Source: Streptomyces dangxiongensis (GTDB lineage Bacteria > Actinomycetota > Actinomycetes > Streptomycetales > Streptomycetaceae). Taken from it: a DNA stretch of 64,000 nucleotides. The stretch is from NCBI RefSeq assembly GCF_003675325.1, contig NZ_CP033073.1:2790001-2854000 (forward strand). The letters are read 5' to 3'. Both the position numbers and the translations under genes were made by a program. Below the pieces are notes generated by a model. The model ran no database searches. It had not been told where the DNA came from and saw only the letters and a list, made by a program, of their open reading frames with translations. Shown one piece after another: positions 32,697 through 41,412 of this stretch. Each line of letters begins with the position of its first letter. Position 1 is the first letter of the stretch.

Positions 32697-33146
32697 TCAG
32701 GTGGCGTCCGCGTCGAAGACCGGGCGTTCGTCCCCGCCGGGCGCCTCGGGCTTCTTGGTCATGTCGATGCGCCCACCGGACGAGGAGGCCGATGAGGACG
32801 ACGACGCGGCGGACGACTCGCCGTCGCGGCCGTTGACCGCGTCCGTGACCTCGGCCATCTCCTTCTTCAGGTCGAAGCCGTTGCGGATCTCCTTCAGCCC
32901 CAGGTCCTCGTTGTCCAGTTGCTTGCGGAGGTAGGTCTTGGGGTTGAGGTCCTCGAACTCGAAGTCCTTGAATTCGGGGCCCAGTTCCTGGCGGATGTCG
33001 TGCTTGGCGCTCTCCGAGAACTCGCGGATCTTCCGGATCGTGCGCGTCACGTCCTGGATCACCTTCGGGAGCTTGTCCGGACCGAAGACGAGCACGGCGA
33101 GCACGATGATCGTCACCAGCTCGAGTGGTCCTATGCCATTGAACAC
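32697..33146 (-). CDS. tatB: Twin-arginine translocase subunit TatB
   Basis: The 149-residue protein begins with one transmembrane helix (GPLELVTIIVLAVLVFGPDKL, residues 6-26), including the FGP hinge and an early glutamate characteristic of TatB. An amphipathic helix follows (PKVIQDVTRTIRKIRE), then a long charged cytoplasmic tail ending in a Ser-rich segment. TatB with TatC recognises twin-arginine signal peptides. The start is GTG with GGAG upstream. In many actinobacteria this gene follows a sigma/anti-sigma pair; here the pair is 120 bp upstream. Confidence 0.92.
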   Translation of the reverse strand: MFNGIGPLELVTIIVLAVLVFGPDKLPKVIQDVTRTIRKIREFSESAKHDIRQELGPEFKDFEFEDLNPKTYLRKQLDNEDLGLKEIRNGFDLKKEMAEVTDAVNGRDGESSAASSSSSASSSGGRIDMTKKPEAPGGDERPVFDADAT

Positions 33147-33267
33147 CTGACGCTCCTTGCGAGTCCTCGGTCGCTCAACGGTACCCGGCGTTCCTGTCCG
33201 ACCGGTACCGCTTCGAGGTGAGACTTCCGTCAGTTCCGTGCCGGCGCCGCCGGGGCGCGGAGGCCGG

Positions 33268-34317
33268 TCAGGGCGACGGGTGGGGCCCGACGGGGGAGGC
33301 GGAGGACGTGGTGGGGGCCGCGGGGGTGGCGTCGGTGTCGGCGGTGGACAGCAGACCGGAGCCGGTGGCCGCGAGGGGTGCGGTCCGGTCGACGAGCGGG
33401 AGGCCGGGGAAGGCCGTGGTCCGGTCCAGCGGGCGTATCAGCGGGGACACTGCGGCCACGCCGGCCAGCACCGGCGCCGTCAGGTCGCCCGCCGTGCCGG
33501 TCCGGGCCTGCGCCGCGCCGGCGGACGGCAGTCCGGGCAGCAGCGGAGCGGACAGGGAGGTCGGGGCCGCCGGGGCCGGAGCGAGCAGGGCACCGCCCTG
33601 GGCGAGCAGCGGTCCGACCGGGCGGCGGCGCTGGCTGTCCGGCGTGGCCTCGCCCGCACCCGCACCGGCGCTCGCCGGACGGGCCGGGGTCACGTTGCTG
33701 CCGGTGCCGGGGCCGCCGCGGGCGTCCGTGGCCAGGTCGCCGGGGATGGCGGTGGTCACGCCGCCGAGGGCGACGGCGGCCAGCGACACGGCGCCGGCGG
33801 CGGCGAACGCGAACCGCAGGCCGCGCGAGGCCGGGCGGCCGTCGTCGGGGCGGCCGACGGGATGGATGCGGAAGCCGCGGTCCCCGGGTGCTCCGGCACG
33901 GTCCTCGGGGGTGGGTGGCCAGCCGTGGGCGCCGGCGGGGACGTATCCGAACGGGAGGTGTCCGCCGCGCCTCACGCCGAAGGCGCCGCCGGTGGTGGCG
34001 TCGCGGCTTCCGCCGAGGAGTCCGCCCCGGGGGGACGGCGTGCCGCCGTCGTCCGGGTCACCTCCCCCGGGGAGGCCCTGGAGACGGGCCAGGAAGCTCG
34101 CCGAGGGCGGGGGCGGGGCCGCCTCCGCGAACACGTTCTTCAGGGCGCGCTGGGCGTCCGCCTCCGCCTTGCAGCGGGCGCAGGTGGCCAGGTGGGCGAG
34201 GACCCGTTCACGCGTCTCATGACCCAGCTCGCCGTCCACCAGGGCGGAGAGCCGGTCTCCCAGGTGCTGCTCTGCGAGGTGCGGCTCCTCGACAGGTTTC
34301 GGCCGAGATCCACTCAC
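33268..34317 (-). CDS. Zinc-binding anti-sigma factor, single-pass membrane protein
   Basis: The 349-residue protein contains, near residues 40-50, the ZAS motif HLATCARC (H-x3-C-x2-C) of zinc-binding anti-sigma domains. A Gly/Pro-rich linker and one transmembrane helix ([18 protein letters not shown], near residue 180) follow, with a long extracytoplasmic Ala/Pro/Thr-rich tail. It should bind the ECF sigma factor encoded just upstream and release it upon envelope stress. GTG shares four bases with the sigma stop (GTGA), so synthesis is coupled. The C-terminal tail is much longer than the M. tuberculosis RseA-type region and is low complexity. Confidence 0.88.
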   Translation of the reverse strand: MSGSRPKPVEEPHLAEQHLGDRLSALVDGELGHETRERVLAHLATCARCKAEADAQRALKNVFAEAAPPPPSASFLARLQGLPGGGDPDDGGTPSPRGGLLGGSRDATTGGAFGVRRGGHLPFGYVPAGAHGWPPTPEDRAGAPGDRGFRIHPVGRPDDGRPASRGLRFAFAAAGAVSLAAVALGGVTTAIPGDLATDARGGPGTGSNVTPARPASAGAGAGEATPDSQRRRPVGPLLAQGGALLAPAPAAPTSLSAPLLPGLPSAGAAQARTGTAGDLTAPVLAGVAAVSPLIRPLDRTTAFPGLPLVDRTAPLAATGSGLLSTADTDATPAAPTTSSASPVGPHPSP

Positions 34318-35090
34318 GCGGTCGCGCCCCCTCCTCCCAGAGCGGGGACCCGGGCCCGGAAGGAGCGCCGCTCGGCCGCGCGGGCCTCCGGGGAGCGGTG
34401 CGCCAGGGCCTTGCGGAGCTGGGACCGGCCGCGGTGGATACGGGAGCGGACCGTGCCGAGCTTGACGCCCAGGGTGGCGGCGATCTCCTCGTAGGACAGC
34501 CCCTCGATGTCGCACAGGACGACGGCGGCCCGGAACTCGGGTGCGAGGGTGTCCAGGGCCTGCTGGACGTCGGCGTCGAAGTGGGCGTCGTTGAAGAGCT
34601 GCTGCGGGTTGGGCTCGCGGCTGGCCAGGCGCTCGGCCGCGTCCTCGCCGAGGGCGTCGAAGCGGATGCGCTGCTTGCGCCGCACCATGTCGAGGAACAG
34701 GTTCGTGGTGATGCGGTGCAGCCAGCCCTCGAAGGTGCCCGGCGAGTACGTCGACAGGGAGCGGAAGACGCGGACGAAGACCTCCTGGGTGAGGTCCTCG
34801 GCGTCGTGCTGATTGCCCGTCAGACGGTATGCCAGCCGGTAGACGCGGCCGCTGTGGGTGCTGACGATCTCGTCCCACGTGGGCGGGGTCCACGCCTGCC
34901 CGTCCGCGTCGGTGGCGAAGGTCGCGGTCTGGGTCCCGCCCGCAGAGGCGGCGGGGCTGTCAGCGGTGTCGGTCACGGGTCTCGGCCTGCCCGCCGACCC
35001 GAGGAAGCGCCGCAGCACTCCGCCCCGGTCCCCGGGTGTGGCCGCACCTCCCCTGTCGGCTCTGGTGGTGTCCAGTGGAGCCCCTACCAT
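34314..35090 (-). CDS. ECF RNA polymerase sigma factor
   Basis: A 258-residue protein. After a 60-residue variable N-terminus come sigma region 2 ([20 protein letters not shown] and [20 protein letters not shown]) and region 4 ([20 protein letters not shown] and [15 protein letters not shown]). It is similar in position and sequence pattern to SigE of Mycobacterium, which governs surface-stress genes; note that Streptomyces SigE is a different protein. ATG 35090 is selected because GAGGTGG lies 5 nt upstream. Its promoter lies in the 225-bp divergent gap before the methyltransferase. Confidence 0.93.
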   Translation of the reverse strand: MVGAPLDTTRADRGGAATPGDRGGVLRRFLGSAGRPRPVTDTADSPAASAGGTQTATFATDADGQAWTPPTWDEIVSTHSGRVYRLAYRLTGNQHDAEDLTQEVFVRVFRSLSTYSPGTFEGWLHRITTNLFLDMVRRKQRIRFDALGEDAAERLASREPNPQQLFNDAHFDADVQQALDTLAPEFRAAVVLCDIEGLSYEEIAATLGVKLGTVRSRIHRGRSQLRKALAHRSPEARAAERRSFRARVPALGGGGATA

Positions 35091-35158
35091 AGCCACCTCG
35101 CCCGTTAGCTCCGGATAAGCGGTTTTACGAGAATTTGATACACGCTGATACGGCTCAT

Positions 35159-35175
35159 ACTGCTGCGTCAGCAGT
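35159..35175. promoter_or_regulatory. Perfect 7+7 dyad in the sigma/methyltransferase divergent region
   Basis: ACTGCTG-CGT-CAGCAGT lies about 70 bp upstream of the sigma gene and 142 bp upstream of the methyltransferase. A good operator candidate for either. Nearby sequence (35108-35160) is AT-richer than average. Confidence 0.4.
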
Positions 35176-35316
35176 TGCTGGGCCTCCTGTGCCACCTCTG
35201 CCCCCCGTCGTTTCCCCGACCACCGGTCCCTCCCTGTAAACGCCCGGTCCCATCTGCGGGTTCCCGACGCCAACGGATACAGTCACGCCCAGGCAACCAG
35301 GGGACAGGAGAGGGTC

Positions 35317-35949
35317 ATTACCGGCAACCGGCAGACGAGCTGGGCGTTCGCCGACGCCTTTGTCGCCGAGGACGAAGCGCTGCGCTGGGCCCGTGACCGG
35401 GCCCGCGAGGCAGGGCTGCGCTCGGTGTCGCCCGGCACGGGCGCCGCGCTCGGACTGCTCGCCGCCTCCGTGGACGCCAAGGCGGTCGCGGAGATCGGCA
35501 CGGGCTGCGGGGTGTCCGGGCTGCACCTGCTGCACGGGATGCGGCCGGACGGGGTGCTCACCACGGTGGACCCGGAGCCGGAGCACCAGCAGTTCGCGCG
35601 GCAGGCCTTCCGCATCTGCGGCTTCGCCAGCAACCGGGCCCGCTTCATCCCCGGGCCCGCCCTGGACGTCCTGCCGCGTCTCGCGGACGCCGGCTACGAC
35701 CTCGTCTTCTGCGACGGGGACCGGCTGGAGTACCTGGACTACCTCGCTGAATCGTTGCGTCTGCTGCGCCCCGGCGGTCTGGTGGTCTTCGAGGGCGTCT
35801 TCGCCAACGGCCGTACCGTCGACTCGGGGCCGCAGCCGACCGAGGTGCTGCGGCTGCGGGAGCTGCTGCGCGCGGTGCGGGAGAGCCCGGAGCTGATCCC
35901 CTCGCTGCTGCCGGTGGGCGACGGGCTGCTCTGCGCCGTCAAGCGGTGA
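35317..35949 (+). CDS. O-methyltransferase, AdoMet-dependent, probable ATT start
   Basis: The 210-residue protein carries VAEIGTGCGVSGLHLL near residue 60 (AdoMet motif I) and LVFCDGDRLEYLDYL near residue 130, the pattern of class I family 3 O-methyltransferases. The conserved N-terminal stretch SWAFADAFVAEDEAL is upstream of any ATG or GTG, and the only start with a ribosome-binding site at normal spacing (GGAG, 6 nt) is ATT at 35317. The next internal candidate, near 35425, would delete that region. The substrate is unknown. It diverges from the sigma gene, as in M. tuberculosis (Rv1220c/sigE). Confidence 0.88.
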   Translation: MTGNRQTSWAFADAFVAEDEALRWARDRAREAGLRSVSPGTGAALGLLAASVDAKAVAEIGTGCGVSGLHLLHGMRPDGVLTTVDPEPEHQQFARQAFRICGFASNRARFIPGPALDVLPRLADAGYDLVFCDGDRLEYLDYLAESLRLLRPGGLVVFEGVFANGRTVDSGPQPTEVLRLRELLRAVRESPELIPSLLPVGDGLLCAVKR

Positions 35950-36097
35950 GCGGCGCGGCCCGGCGCTCCGGGCCTCCCGCGGCGGGCGCCGCCGCAGCCG
36001 CCCCACACGGTGGATCCGCAGGCGGGAACCCCGGAACGCGGCTGCCCCGACACCGCGTACGATGCCGGGGCAGCCGGAAGGACTGATCGCTGGGACC

Positions 36098-36265
36098 TCA
36101 GACGACGACCTTCTTGAGGGCGTCGCCAAGCGCCTCGGCCTCGTCAGGGGTCAGCTCGACGACGAGTCGACCGCCGCCTTCGAGCGGAACGCGCATGACG
36201 ATGCCCCGCCCCTCCTTGGTCACCTCGAGCGGGCCATCACCCGTCCGCGGCTTCATGGCCGCCAT
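36098..36265 (-). CDS. DUF3117 family protein (55 aa)
   Basis: The 55-residue protein starts MAAMKPRTGDGPLEVTKEGR and ends DALKKVVV. This is the highly conserved actinobacterial DUF3117 sequence, with no known function. AGGAAGGGGA provides a strong ribosome-binding site 5-8 nt before ATG. It is predicted cytosolic, with one beta hairpin and a short helix (PDEAEALGDAL). Longer reading frames in the same phase begin further upstream but lack the conserved start. Confidence 0.9.
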   Translation of the reverse strand: MAAMKPRTGDGPLEVTKEGRGIVMRVPLEGGGRLVVELTPDEAEALGDALKKVVV

Positions 36266-36640
36266 GCTCGTTCCCCTTCCTGAAACCAGCTCATCGTCTG
36301 CCGGCACCTCCCGGAGGGAGGCACCCGCCGTCCGGAACGGACACGCGACACCGGCATCGAACACATTGCTTCCAGGCCATTATCCCGCATCGCAGGACCC
36401 GATGACCAACATCGGTCGGCATCGCTTGGGCAACGCGCGCGAGCAAAACCACTCAATTCGGCGATGTGACTGCGATACTGCGCCACCGCACGGACCTCCA
36501 CCGGCCGCCTCCACCGTGGTTTTCTTTGACGCAGGTCACACGTCCGGTCCGGCTCCCGGGTGGCGATCTCCGTCATGCTGTCCTCAGACGTGGGCGTACT
36601 GAGCGGTACGTCACCAGCCGCGACACCGGAGGGGACCCCC
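36266..36640. other. Divergent intergenic region with dyad
   Basis: 375 bp without a gene. CCGATG-ACCAA-CATCGG (36399-36415) is a perfect 6+6 dyad. TTGACG (36527-36532) is a possible -35 element for the enoyl-CoA hydratase. Composition is AT-richer at 36360-36460. Nothing else is visible. Confidence 0.4.
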
Positions 36641-37444
36641 ATGGCCGACACCGTGCTCTACGAGGTGAGCGACGGACTCGCGACGATCACGCTGAACCGC
36701 CCGGAGGCGATGAACGCGCTGAACATCGCGACGAAGACCGCCCTCAGGGAGGCGGCGGAATCCGCGGCCTCGGACACGGCCGTACGGGCGATCCTGCTGA
36801 CCGCCGCCGGGGACCGGGCGTTCTGCGTGGGCCAGGACCTCAAGGAGCACATCGGGCTGCTGGCCGGCGACCGGGAGACCGGGGCGGGGCAGACGATGAG
36901 CACGGTCAGGGAGCACTACAACCCGATCGTGCGGGCCCTGGCCGGGGCGCCGAAGCCGGTGGTCGCGGCGGTGAACGGCGTCGCCGCCGGCGCCGGGTTC
37001 GGTTTCGCGCTCGCCGCGGACCACCGGGTGGTGGCCGACACGGCCGCGTTCAACACGTCGTTCGCCGGCGTGGCGCTGACCGCCGACTCCGGGATCTCCT
37101 GGACCCTGCCCCGGGTGATCGGCCCGAGCCGCGCCGCCGACCTGCTGCTCTTCCCGCGCAGCATCAGCGCCCAGGAGGCGCTGGAGCTGGGCATCGCCAA
37201 CCGGGTCGTCCCCGCCGCCGAGCTGCGCGCCGAGGCGGAGCGGACGGCGCGGGCGCTGGCCGCGGGACCGACGGTGGCGTACGCGGCGATCAAGGAGGCG
37301 GTGGCGTACGGGCTGACGCACTCGCTGACCGAGACGCTGGAGAAGGAGGACGAGCTGCAGACCCGGGCCGGGCGCTCCGAGGACCACAGCATCGCCGTGC
37401 AGGCGTTCGTGGACAAGGAGCGCCCGAAGTACCTGGGCCGGTAG
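36641..37444 (+). CDS. Enoyl-CoA hydratase/isomerase family protein
   Basis: The 267-residue crotonase-fold protein shows AFCVGQDLKEH near residue 66 (oxyanion-hole region) and GVAAGAGFGFALAADHRV near residue 112, the crotonase signature, followed by DSGISWTLPRVIG near residue 147. This gene is most like PaaG/PaaB-type hydratases/isomerases of acyl-CoA metabolism. GGAGGGG lies before the ATG. Standing alone on the plus strand, it offers no pathway clue. Confidence 0.92.
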   Translation: MADTVLYEVSDGLATITLNRPEAMNALNIATKTALREAAESAASDTAVRAILLTAAGDRAFCVGQDLKEHIGLLAGDRETGAGQTMSTVREHYNPIVRALAGAPKPVVAAVNGVAAGAGFGFALAADHRVVADTAAFNTSFAGVALTADSGISWTLPRVIGPSRAADLLLFPRSISAQEALELGIANRVVPAAELRAEAERTARALAAGPTVAYAAIKEAVAYGLTHSLTETLEKEDELQTRAGRSEDHSIAVQAFVDKERPKYLGR

Positions 37445-37465
37445 CGGGAGGCGGTCCCGCGCCCC

Positions 37466-38053
37466 TCAGCGGGCGCTCCTGGCCACGCATGTCTCCAGGT
37501 GGTCGTCGACCAGGCCGCACGCCTGCATCAGGGCGTACGCCGTCGTCGGGCCGACGAACCGCAGGCCGCGCTTCTTCAGGGCCTTGGACAGGGCCGTGGA
37601 CTCTGGGGTGATCGCGGGGACGTCGGCGAGGGTCCTCGGGGCCGGGCGGTCCGCCGGGTCCGGGGCGTGGGACCAGACGAGGTCGTCCAGCTCGCCCTCC
37701 GGCCAGTCGGCGAGGACGCGCGCGTTGGCGAGGGTCGCGTCGACCTTGGCGCGGTTGCGGATGATGCCGGGGTCGGCCAGCAGCCGCGCGCGGTCCTCGT
37801 CGGTGAAGGCGGCGACCTTCTCGATGTGGAAGCCGGCGAAGGCCGCGCGGAAGCCCGGGCGGCGGCGCAGGATCGTGATCCAGGACAGGCCCGACTGGAA
37901 GGCCTCCAGGCTGATCCGCTCGAAGAGGGCGTCGTCGCCGTGGACCGGGCGGCCCCACTCCTCGTCGTGGTACGACACGTAGTCCTCGGTGGACAGGGCC
38001 CAGGGGCAGCGCAGCGCGCCGTCCGGCCCGGCCAGGGCGGCTCCGGCGGTCAT
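37466..38053 (-). CDS. tag: DNA-3-methyladenine glycosylase I
   Basis: A 195-residue protein. RCPWALSTEDYVSYHDEEWG near residue 15 and FERISLEAFQSGLSWITIL near residue 45 are the signature of the Tag family. VGPTTAYALMQACGLVDDHL near residue 165 leads the C-terminal zinc-binding end. It excises 3-methyladenine from alkylated DNA in base excision repair. Its ATG shares ATGA with the upstream DivIVA-like gene, forming an operon, and the same pairing is found in M. tuberculosis (Rv1209-tagA). Confidence 0.95.
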   Translation of the reverse strand: MTAGAALAGPDGALRCPWALSTEDYVSYHDEEWGRPVHGDDALFERISLEAFQSGLSWITILRRRPGFRAAFAGFHIEKVAAFTDEDRARLLADPGIIRNRAKVDATLANARVLADWPEGELDDLVWSHAPDPADRPAPRTLADVPAITPESTALSKALKKRGLRFVGPTTAYALMQACGLVDDHLETCVARSAR

Positions 38054-38406
38054 CGCTGCTCGTTCCCCTCGTCGCTCTTGTCGGTGCGGGCGTGCGCGGC
38101 GGCGGCTCTCGCGCCGGCCAGCGCGGACTCCAGGTCGGCGATGCGGGCGTCCCGCTCGGCCAGTTCGGCGGCGAGACGGCCGAGCGCGTCGTCGACGTCC
38201 GCCATGCGGTAGCCGCGCGGGGTGACCGGGAAGCGCAGGGTCTCCACGTCCGCGCGGCGCACCGGGCGGTCCGCGGGCAGCGGGTCCCGCAGCCGTTCCG
38301 GCGCCGCCTCGGGCAGCGGGCCGCTCTCTCCGCCGCCCACCACGGCCAGGGACACCGCGGCGACCACGACGGCCAGCGCGACGACCAGGAACAAGAACAT
38401 CACCAT
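38050..38406 (-). CDS. DivIVA-domain membrane-anchored protein (118 aa)
   Basis: The 118-residue protein begins with one N-terminal membrane helix (FLFLVVALAVVVAAVSLAVV). FPVTPRGYRMADVDDAL near residue 59 is a DivIVA/GpsB-type targeting motif, and a coiled coil of heptads (ALGRLAAELAERDARIADLE) follows, with a charged tail. Such proteins bind curved membrane and organise polar growth. Coupled with tag by 4 bp. The start is ATG 38406, with GGGGACC upstream. Confidence 0.82.
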   Translation of the reverse strand: MVMFLFLVVALAVVVAAVSLAVVGGGESGPLPEAAPERLRDPLPADRPVRRADVETLRFPVTPRGYRMADVDDALGRLAAELAERDARIADLESALAGARAAAAHARTDKSDEGNEQR

Positions 38407-38543
38407 CGCGAGGGGTCCCCACGCTCGTTACCGGACGCTGTGCCGGAAGCTGAATGTGTCAGGGTCCGATCGTGCCATGCGCGTCCGGCGGTTAGGGTCG
38501 CAGGCGGCCGTACTGCGGGACGTACTAGGAGAGGGCACAGCGG

Positions 38544-39404
38544 ATGCTCAGGCTGGGCAGGCGGGAATTCGGACCGCACGAGCCGGTGATCATGGCGATC
38601 GTGAACCGGACACCGGATTCCTTCTACGACCGGGGAGCGACCTTCCGCGACGAACCGGCCCTCGCGCGCGTGGAGCAGGCGGTGGCCGAGGGCGCCGCGA
38701 TCATCGACATCGGCGGGGTCAAGGCGGGGCCCGGCGAGGAGGTCACGGCCGAGGAGGAGGCGCGGCGCACGGTCGGTTTCGTCGGGGAGGTACGGCGCCG
38801 TTTCCCGGACGTGGTCATCAGCGTCGACACCTGGCGGGCCGAGGTCGGCGAGGCGGTGTGCGAGGCGGGCGCGGATCTGCTGAACGACGCGTGGGGCGGG
38901 GTCGACCCGGACCTCGCGCGGGTCGCGGCGCGGTACGGGGCCGGGCTGGTGTGCACGCACGCGGGCGGGGCGGAGCCGCGGACGCGTCCGCACCGGGTGA
39001 CCTATGACGACGTCGTGGCCGACATCCTGAGGGTGACGCTGGGGCTGGCCGAGCGGGCGGTGGCGCTGGGGGTGCCGCGGGAGTCCGTGCTGATCGATCC
39101 CGGGCACGACTTCGGCAAGAACACGCGGCACAGTCTGGAGGCGACGCGGCGGTTGGACGAGATGGTCGCCACGGGGTGGCCGGTGCTGGTGTCGCTGTCC
39201 AACAAGGACTTCGTCGGGGAGTCCCTGGACCGGCCGGTGAAGGAACGTCTGATCGGCACGCTGGCGACGACCGCGGTGTCCGCGTGGCTCGGGGCGCGGG
39301 TGTACCGGGTCCACGAGGTCGCCGAGACCCGTCAGGTACTGGACATGGTGGCGTCCATCGCCGGCCACCGGCCTCCCGCGGTGGCCCGCCGCGGCCTGGC
39401 CTAG
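38544..39404 (+). CDS. Dihydropteroate synthase paralogue (FolP2-like)
   Basis: The 286-residue TIM-barrel protein has the DHPS pattern: IMAIVNRTPDSFYDRG near residue 16, AAIIDIGGVKAGPGEE near residue 51, DLLNDAWGG near residue 110 and a late segment LARVYRVHEVAETRQ-like with RVYRVHEV. True DHPS has IDIGGxSTRPG at the second motif; here it is IDIGGVKAGPG, as in FolP2, which in mycobacteria is thought not to make dihydropteroate. AGGAGAGGG precedes ATG. Its neighbours match the mycobacterial folP2 locus. Confidence 0.88.
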   Translation: MLRLGRREFGPHEPVIMAIVNRTPDSFYDRGATFRDEPALARVEQAVAEGAAIIDIGGVKAGPGEEVTAEEEARRTVGFVGEVRRRFPDVVISVDTWRAEVGEAVCEAGADLLNDAWGGVDPDLARVAARYGAGLVCTHAGGAEPRTRPHRVTYDDVVADILRVTLGLAERAVALGVPRESVLIDPGHDFGKNTRHSLEATRRLDEMVATGWPVLVSLSNKDFVGESLDRPVKERLIGTLATTAVSAWLGARVYRVHEVAETRQVLDMVASIAGHRPPAVARRGLA

Positions 39405-39423
39405 GGCCGGGGACGCCGCGCCG

Positions 39424-39454
39424 CCCGGCCCCGCCGGGGAGGGCGGGGGCCGGG
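39424..39454. terminator. Convergent GC stem-loop between folP2-like and LOG genes
   Basis: CCCGGCCCCGCC (39424-39435) pairs with GGCGGGGGCCGGG (39442-39454) with one bulged G. It lies between two converging genes and may stop both. Confidence 0.6.
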
Positions 39455-39480
39455 GCGGGGCGCCGGACGGAGTTCCGCGC

Positions 39481-40239
39481 TCAGCGGCCCGCCTCCTTCG
39501 AGACGAGGGCCACCGCTTCCTCCACGTCGTCCGTCACGTGGAACAGCATCAGGTCCTTCTCCGCGGCCTTGCCCTGGGCGACCAGGGTGTTGTTCAGCCA
39601 GTCGAGCAGGCCGCCCCAGTACGCGCTGCCGAAGAGGACGATCGGGAAGCGGGTGACCTTCTGGGTCTGGACGAGGGTGAGGGCCTCGAAGAGTTCGTCG
39701 AGGGTGCCGAGGCCGCCGGGGAGGACCACGAAGCCCTGCGCGTACTTCACGAACATCATCTTGCGGACGAAGAAGTAGCGGAAGTTCAGGCCGATGTCGA
39801 CGTAGGGGTTCAGCCCCTGCTCGAAGGGCAGTTCGATGCCGAGGCCGACCGAGACGCCACCCGCCTCGCACGCGCCCTTGTTGGCGGCCTCCATCGCCCC
39901 CGGGCCGCCTCCGGTGATCACCGCCCAGCCGGCCTCCACCAGGCCCCTGCCGAGGCGCACCCCGGCGTCGTACTCCGGCGAGTCCACCGGCGTACGGGCG
40001 GAGCCGAAGACGCTGATGGCGGGCGGCAGTTCGGCCAGCGTGCCGAAGCCCTCGATGAACTCCGACTGGATGCGCAGCACCCGCCAGGGGTCGGTGTGCA
40101 CCCAGTCCGTCGGAGCGCGCTCGTCCAGCAGGCGCTGGTCGGTCGTGCTGGCCGTCACCTGTCCGCGCCGGCGGAGGACCGGTCCGAGCCGCTGCTCGTC
40201 CGGCGGCACCTTCTTCCCCTCGGGGTTACCGGTAGGCAT
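39481..40239 (-). CDS. LOG-family nucleoside 5'-monophosphate phosphoribohydrolase (TIGR00730)
   Basis: The 252-residue protein has the LOG-family motifs GGGPGAMEAANKGA near residue 100 and PGGLGTLDELFE near residue 160. The latter is the PGGxGTxxE phosphate/catalytic motif of proteins once called lysine decarboxylases. The family cleaves ribose phosphate from nucleotides such as cytokinin riboside monophosphate. ATG 40239, with GGAGGGAG, is chosen over an upstream ATG at 40323. Residues 1-50 are a charged extension. Confidence 0.9.
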   Translation of the reverse strand: MPTGNPEGKKVPPDEQRLGPVLRRRGQVTASTTDQRLLDERAPTDWVHTDPWRVLRIQSEFIEGFGTLAELPPAISVFGSARTPVDSPEYDAGVRLGRGLVEAGWAVITGGGPGAMEAANKGACEAGGVSVGLGIELPFEQGLNPYVDIGLNFRYFFVRKMMFVKYAQGFVVLPGGLGTLDELFEALTLVQTQKVTRFPIVLFGSAYWGGLLDWLNNTLVAQGKAAEKDLMLFHVTDDVEEAVALVSKEAGR

Positions 40240-40332
40240 GTGGGCTCCCTCCGCTTGCGGGTAGTTCGGTCCCAGCGTAGATCCACACCGGTTACGGCGG
40301 GGGGACATGCGTATGTCCGGCACGCGTGCCCG

Positions 40333-41412
40333 CTACGCGGTGAGCCAGTTCCGCAGCCGTTCCTCACCCGCGAGGATCTTGGCCGTCTCGACCCGCTCGT
40401 CCCGCTTGTGCGCCAAGTGGGGGTTTCCGGGGCCGTAGTTGACCGCCGGGATGCCGAGCGCGGAGAAGCGGGAGACATCGGTCCAGCCGTACTTGGGCTT
40501 CGGGGTGCCGCCCACCGCCTCGATGAAGGCCGCCGCGGCCGGGTGGGAGAGGCCGGGCAGCGCGGCGCCGCTGTGGTCGTCCACCACGAACTCCTCGACA
40601 CCGCAGTCCGCGAACACCTCGCGGACGTGGGCGATCGCCTCCTCCTCGGTGCGGTCGGGGGCGTAGCGGAAGTTGACGGTCACCACGCACTCGTCGGGGA
40701 TGACGTTGCCGGCCACTCCCCCGCCGATCCCCACGGCGTTCAGGCCCTCGCGGTACTCCAGGCCGTCGATCACCGGCCGGCGGGGCTCGTAGGACGCCAG
40801 CCGGGCCAGGATCGGGGCCGCCGCGTGGATGGCGTTGGAGCCCATCCAGCCGCGCGCGGAGTGCGCCCGCTCGCCCCGGGTCCTCAAGCGCACCCGCAGC
40901 GTGCCCTGGCAGCCGCCCTCGACCTCCCCGTCGGAGGGCTCCAGCAGGACCGCGAAGTCGCCCTCCAGCCACTCGGGTCGGGCCTCGGCGACGTGCTTGA
41001 GGCCGTTGAGGTCGGCGGCGACCTCCTCGTTGTCGTAGAAGACGAAGGTCAGGTCGCGGTTGGGGGCGGGGACGGTGGCCGCGATGCGGAGCTGGACCGC
41101 CACGCCCGACTTCATGTCGCAGGTGCCGCAGCCCCACAGCACGCCGTCCTCGTCGAGCCGCGAGGGCACGTTGCCGGCGATCGGGACGGTGTCGATGTGG
41201 CCGGCCAGGACGACTCGCTCGGCCCGGCCCAGGTCCGTACGGGCGATCACGTTGTTGCCGTGGCGGTCGACCGTCAGGTGCGGCAGCGCGCGCAGGGCGG
41301 CCTCGATCGCGTCCGCGAGCGGCTTCTCGGTGCCGCTCTCCGAGGGGAGGTCCACGAGCCGCGCGGTGAGCGCGGCGGCGTCCAGCGTGAGGTCAAGCGA
41401 GGTGTCGGCCAT
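40333..41412 (-). CDS. dapE: Succinyl-diaminopimelate desuccinylase
   Basis: The 359-residue M20-type metallohydrolase has VVLAGHIDTVP near residue 70 (metal His/Asp) and FVFYDNEEV near residue 122 with the catalytic Glu, then MGSNAIHAAAPIL near residue 205 of the dimerisation domain. It removes succinate from N-succinyl-LL-diaminopimelate in lysine and peptidoglycan synthesis. TAGGGT lies 7 nt before ATG with no ribosome-binding site, implying leaderless transcription. DapC, the preceding pathway step, lies 2 kb further on. Confidence 0.95.
   Translation of the reverse strand: MADTSLDLTLDAAALTARLVDLPSESGTEKPLADAIEAALRALPHLTVDRHGNNVIARTDLGRAERVVLAGHIDTVPIAGNVPSRLDEDGVLWGCGTCDMKSGVAVQLRIAATVPAPNRDLTFVFYDNEEVAADLNGLKHVAEARPEWLEGDFAVLLEPSDGEVEGGCQGTLRVRLRTRGERAHSARGWMGSNAIHAAAPILARLASYEPRRPVIDGLEYREGLNAVGIGGGVAGNVIPDECVVTVNFRYAPDRTEEEAIAHVREVFADCGVEEFVVDDHSGAALPGLSHPAAAAFIEAVGGTPKPKYGWTDVSRFSALGIPAVNYGPGNPHLAHKRDERVETAKILAGEERLRNWLTA

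Noticed and set aside
34314..35273. Longer sigma factor starting at 35273
   Set aside because: The upstream extension is unlike sigma factors, and ATG 35090 has the better ribosome-binding site.
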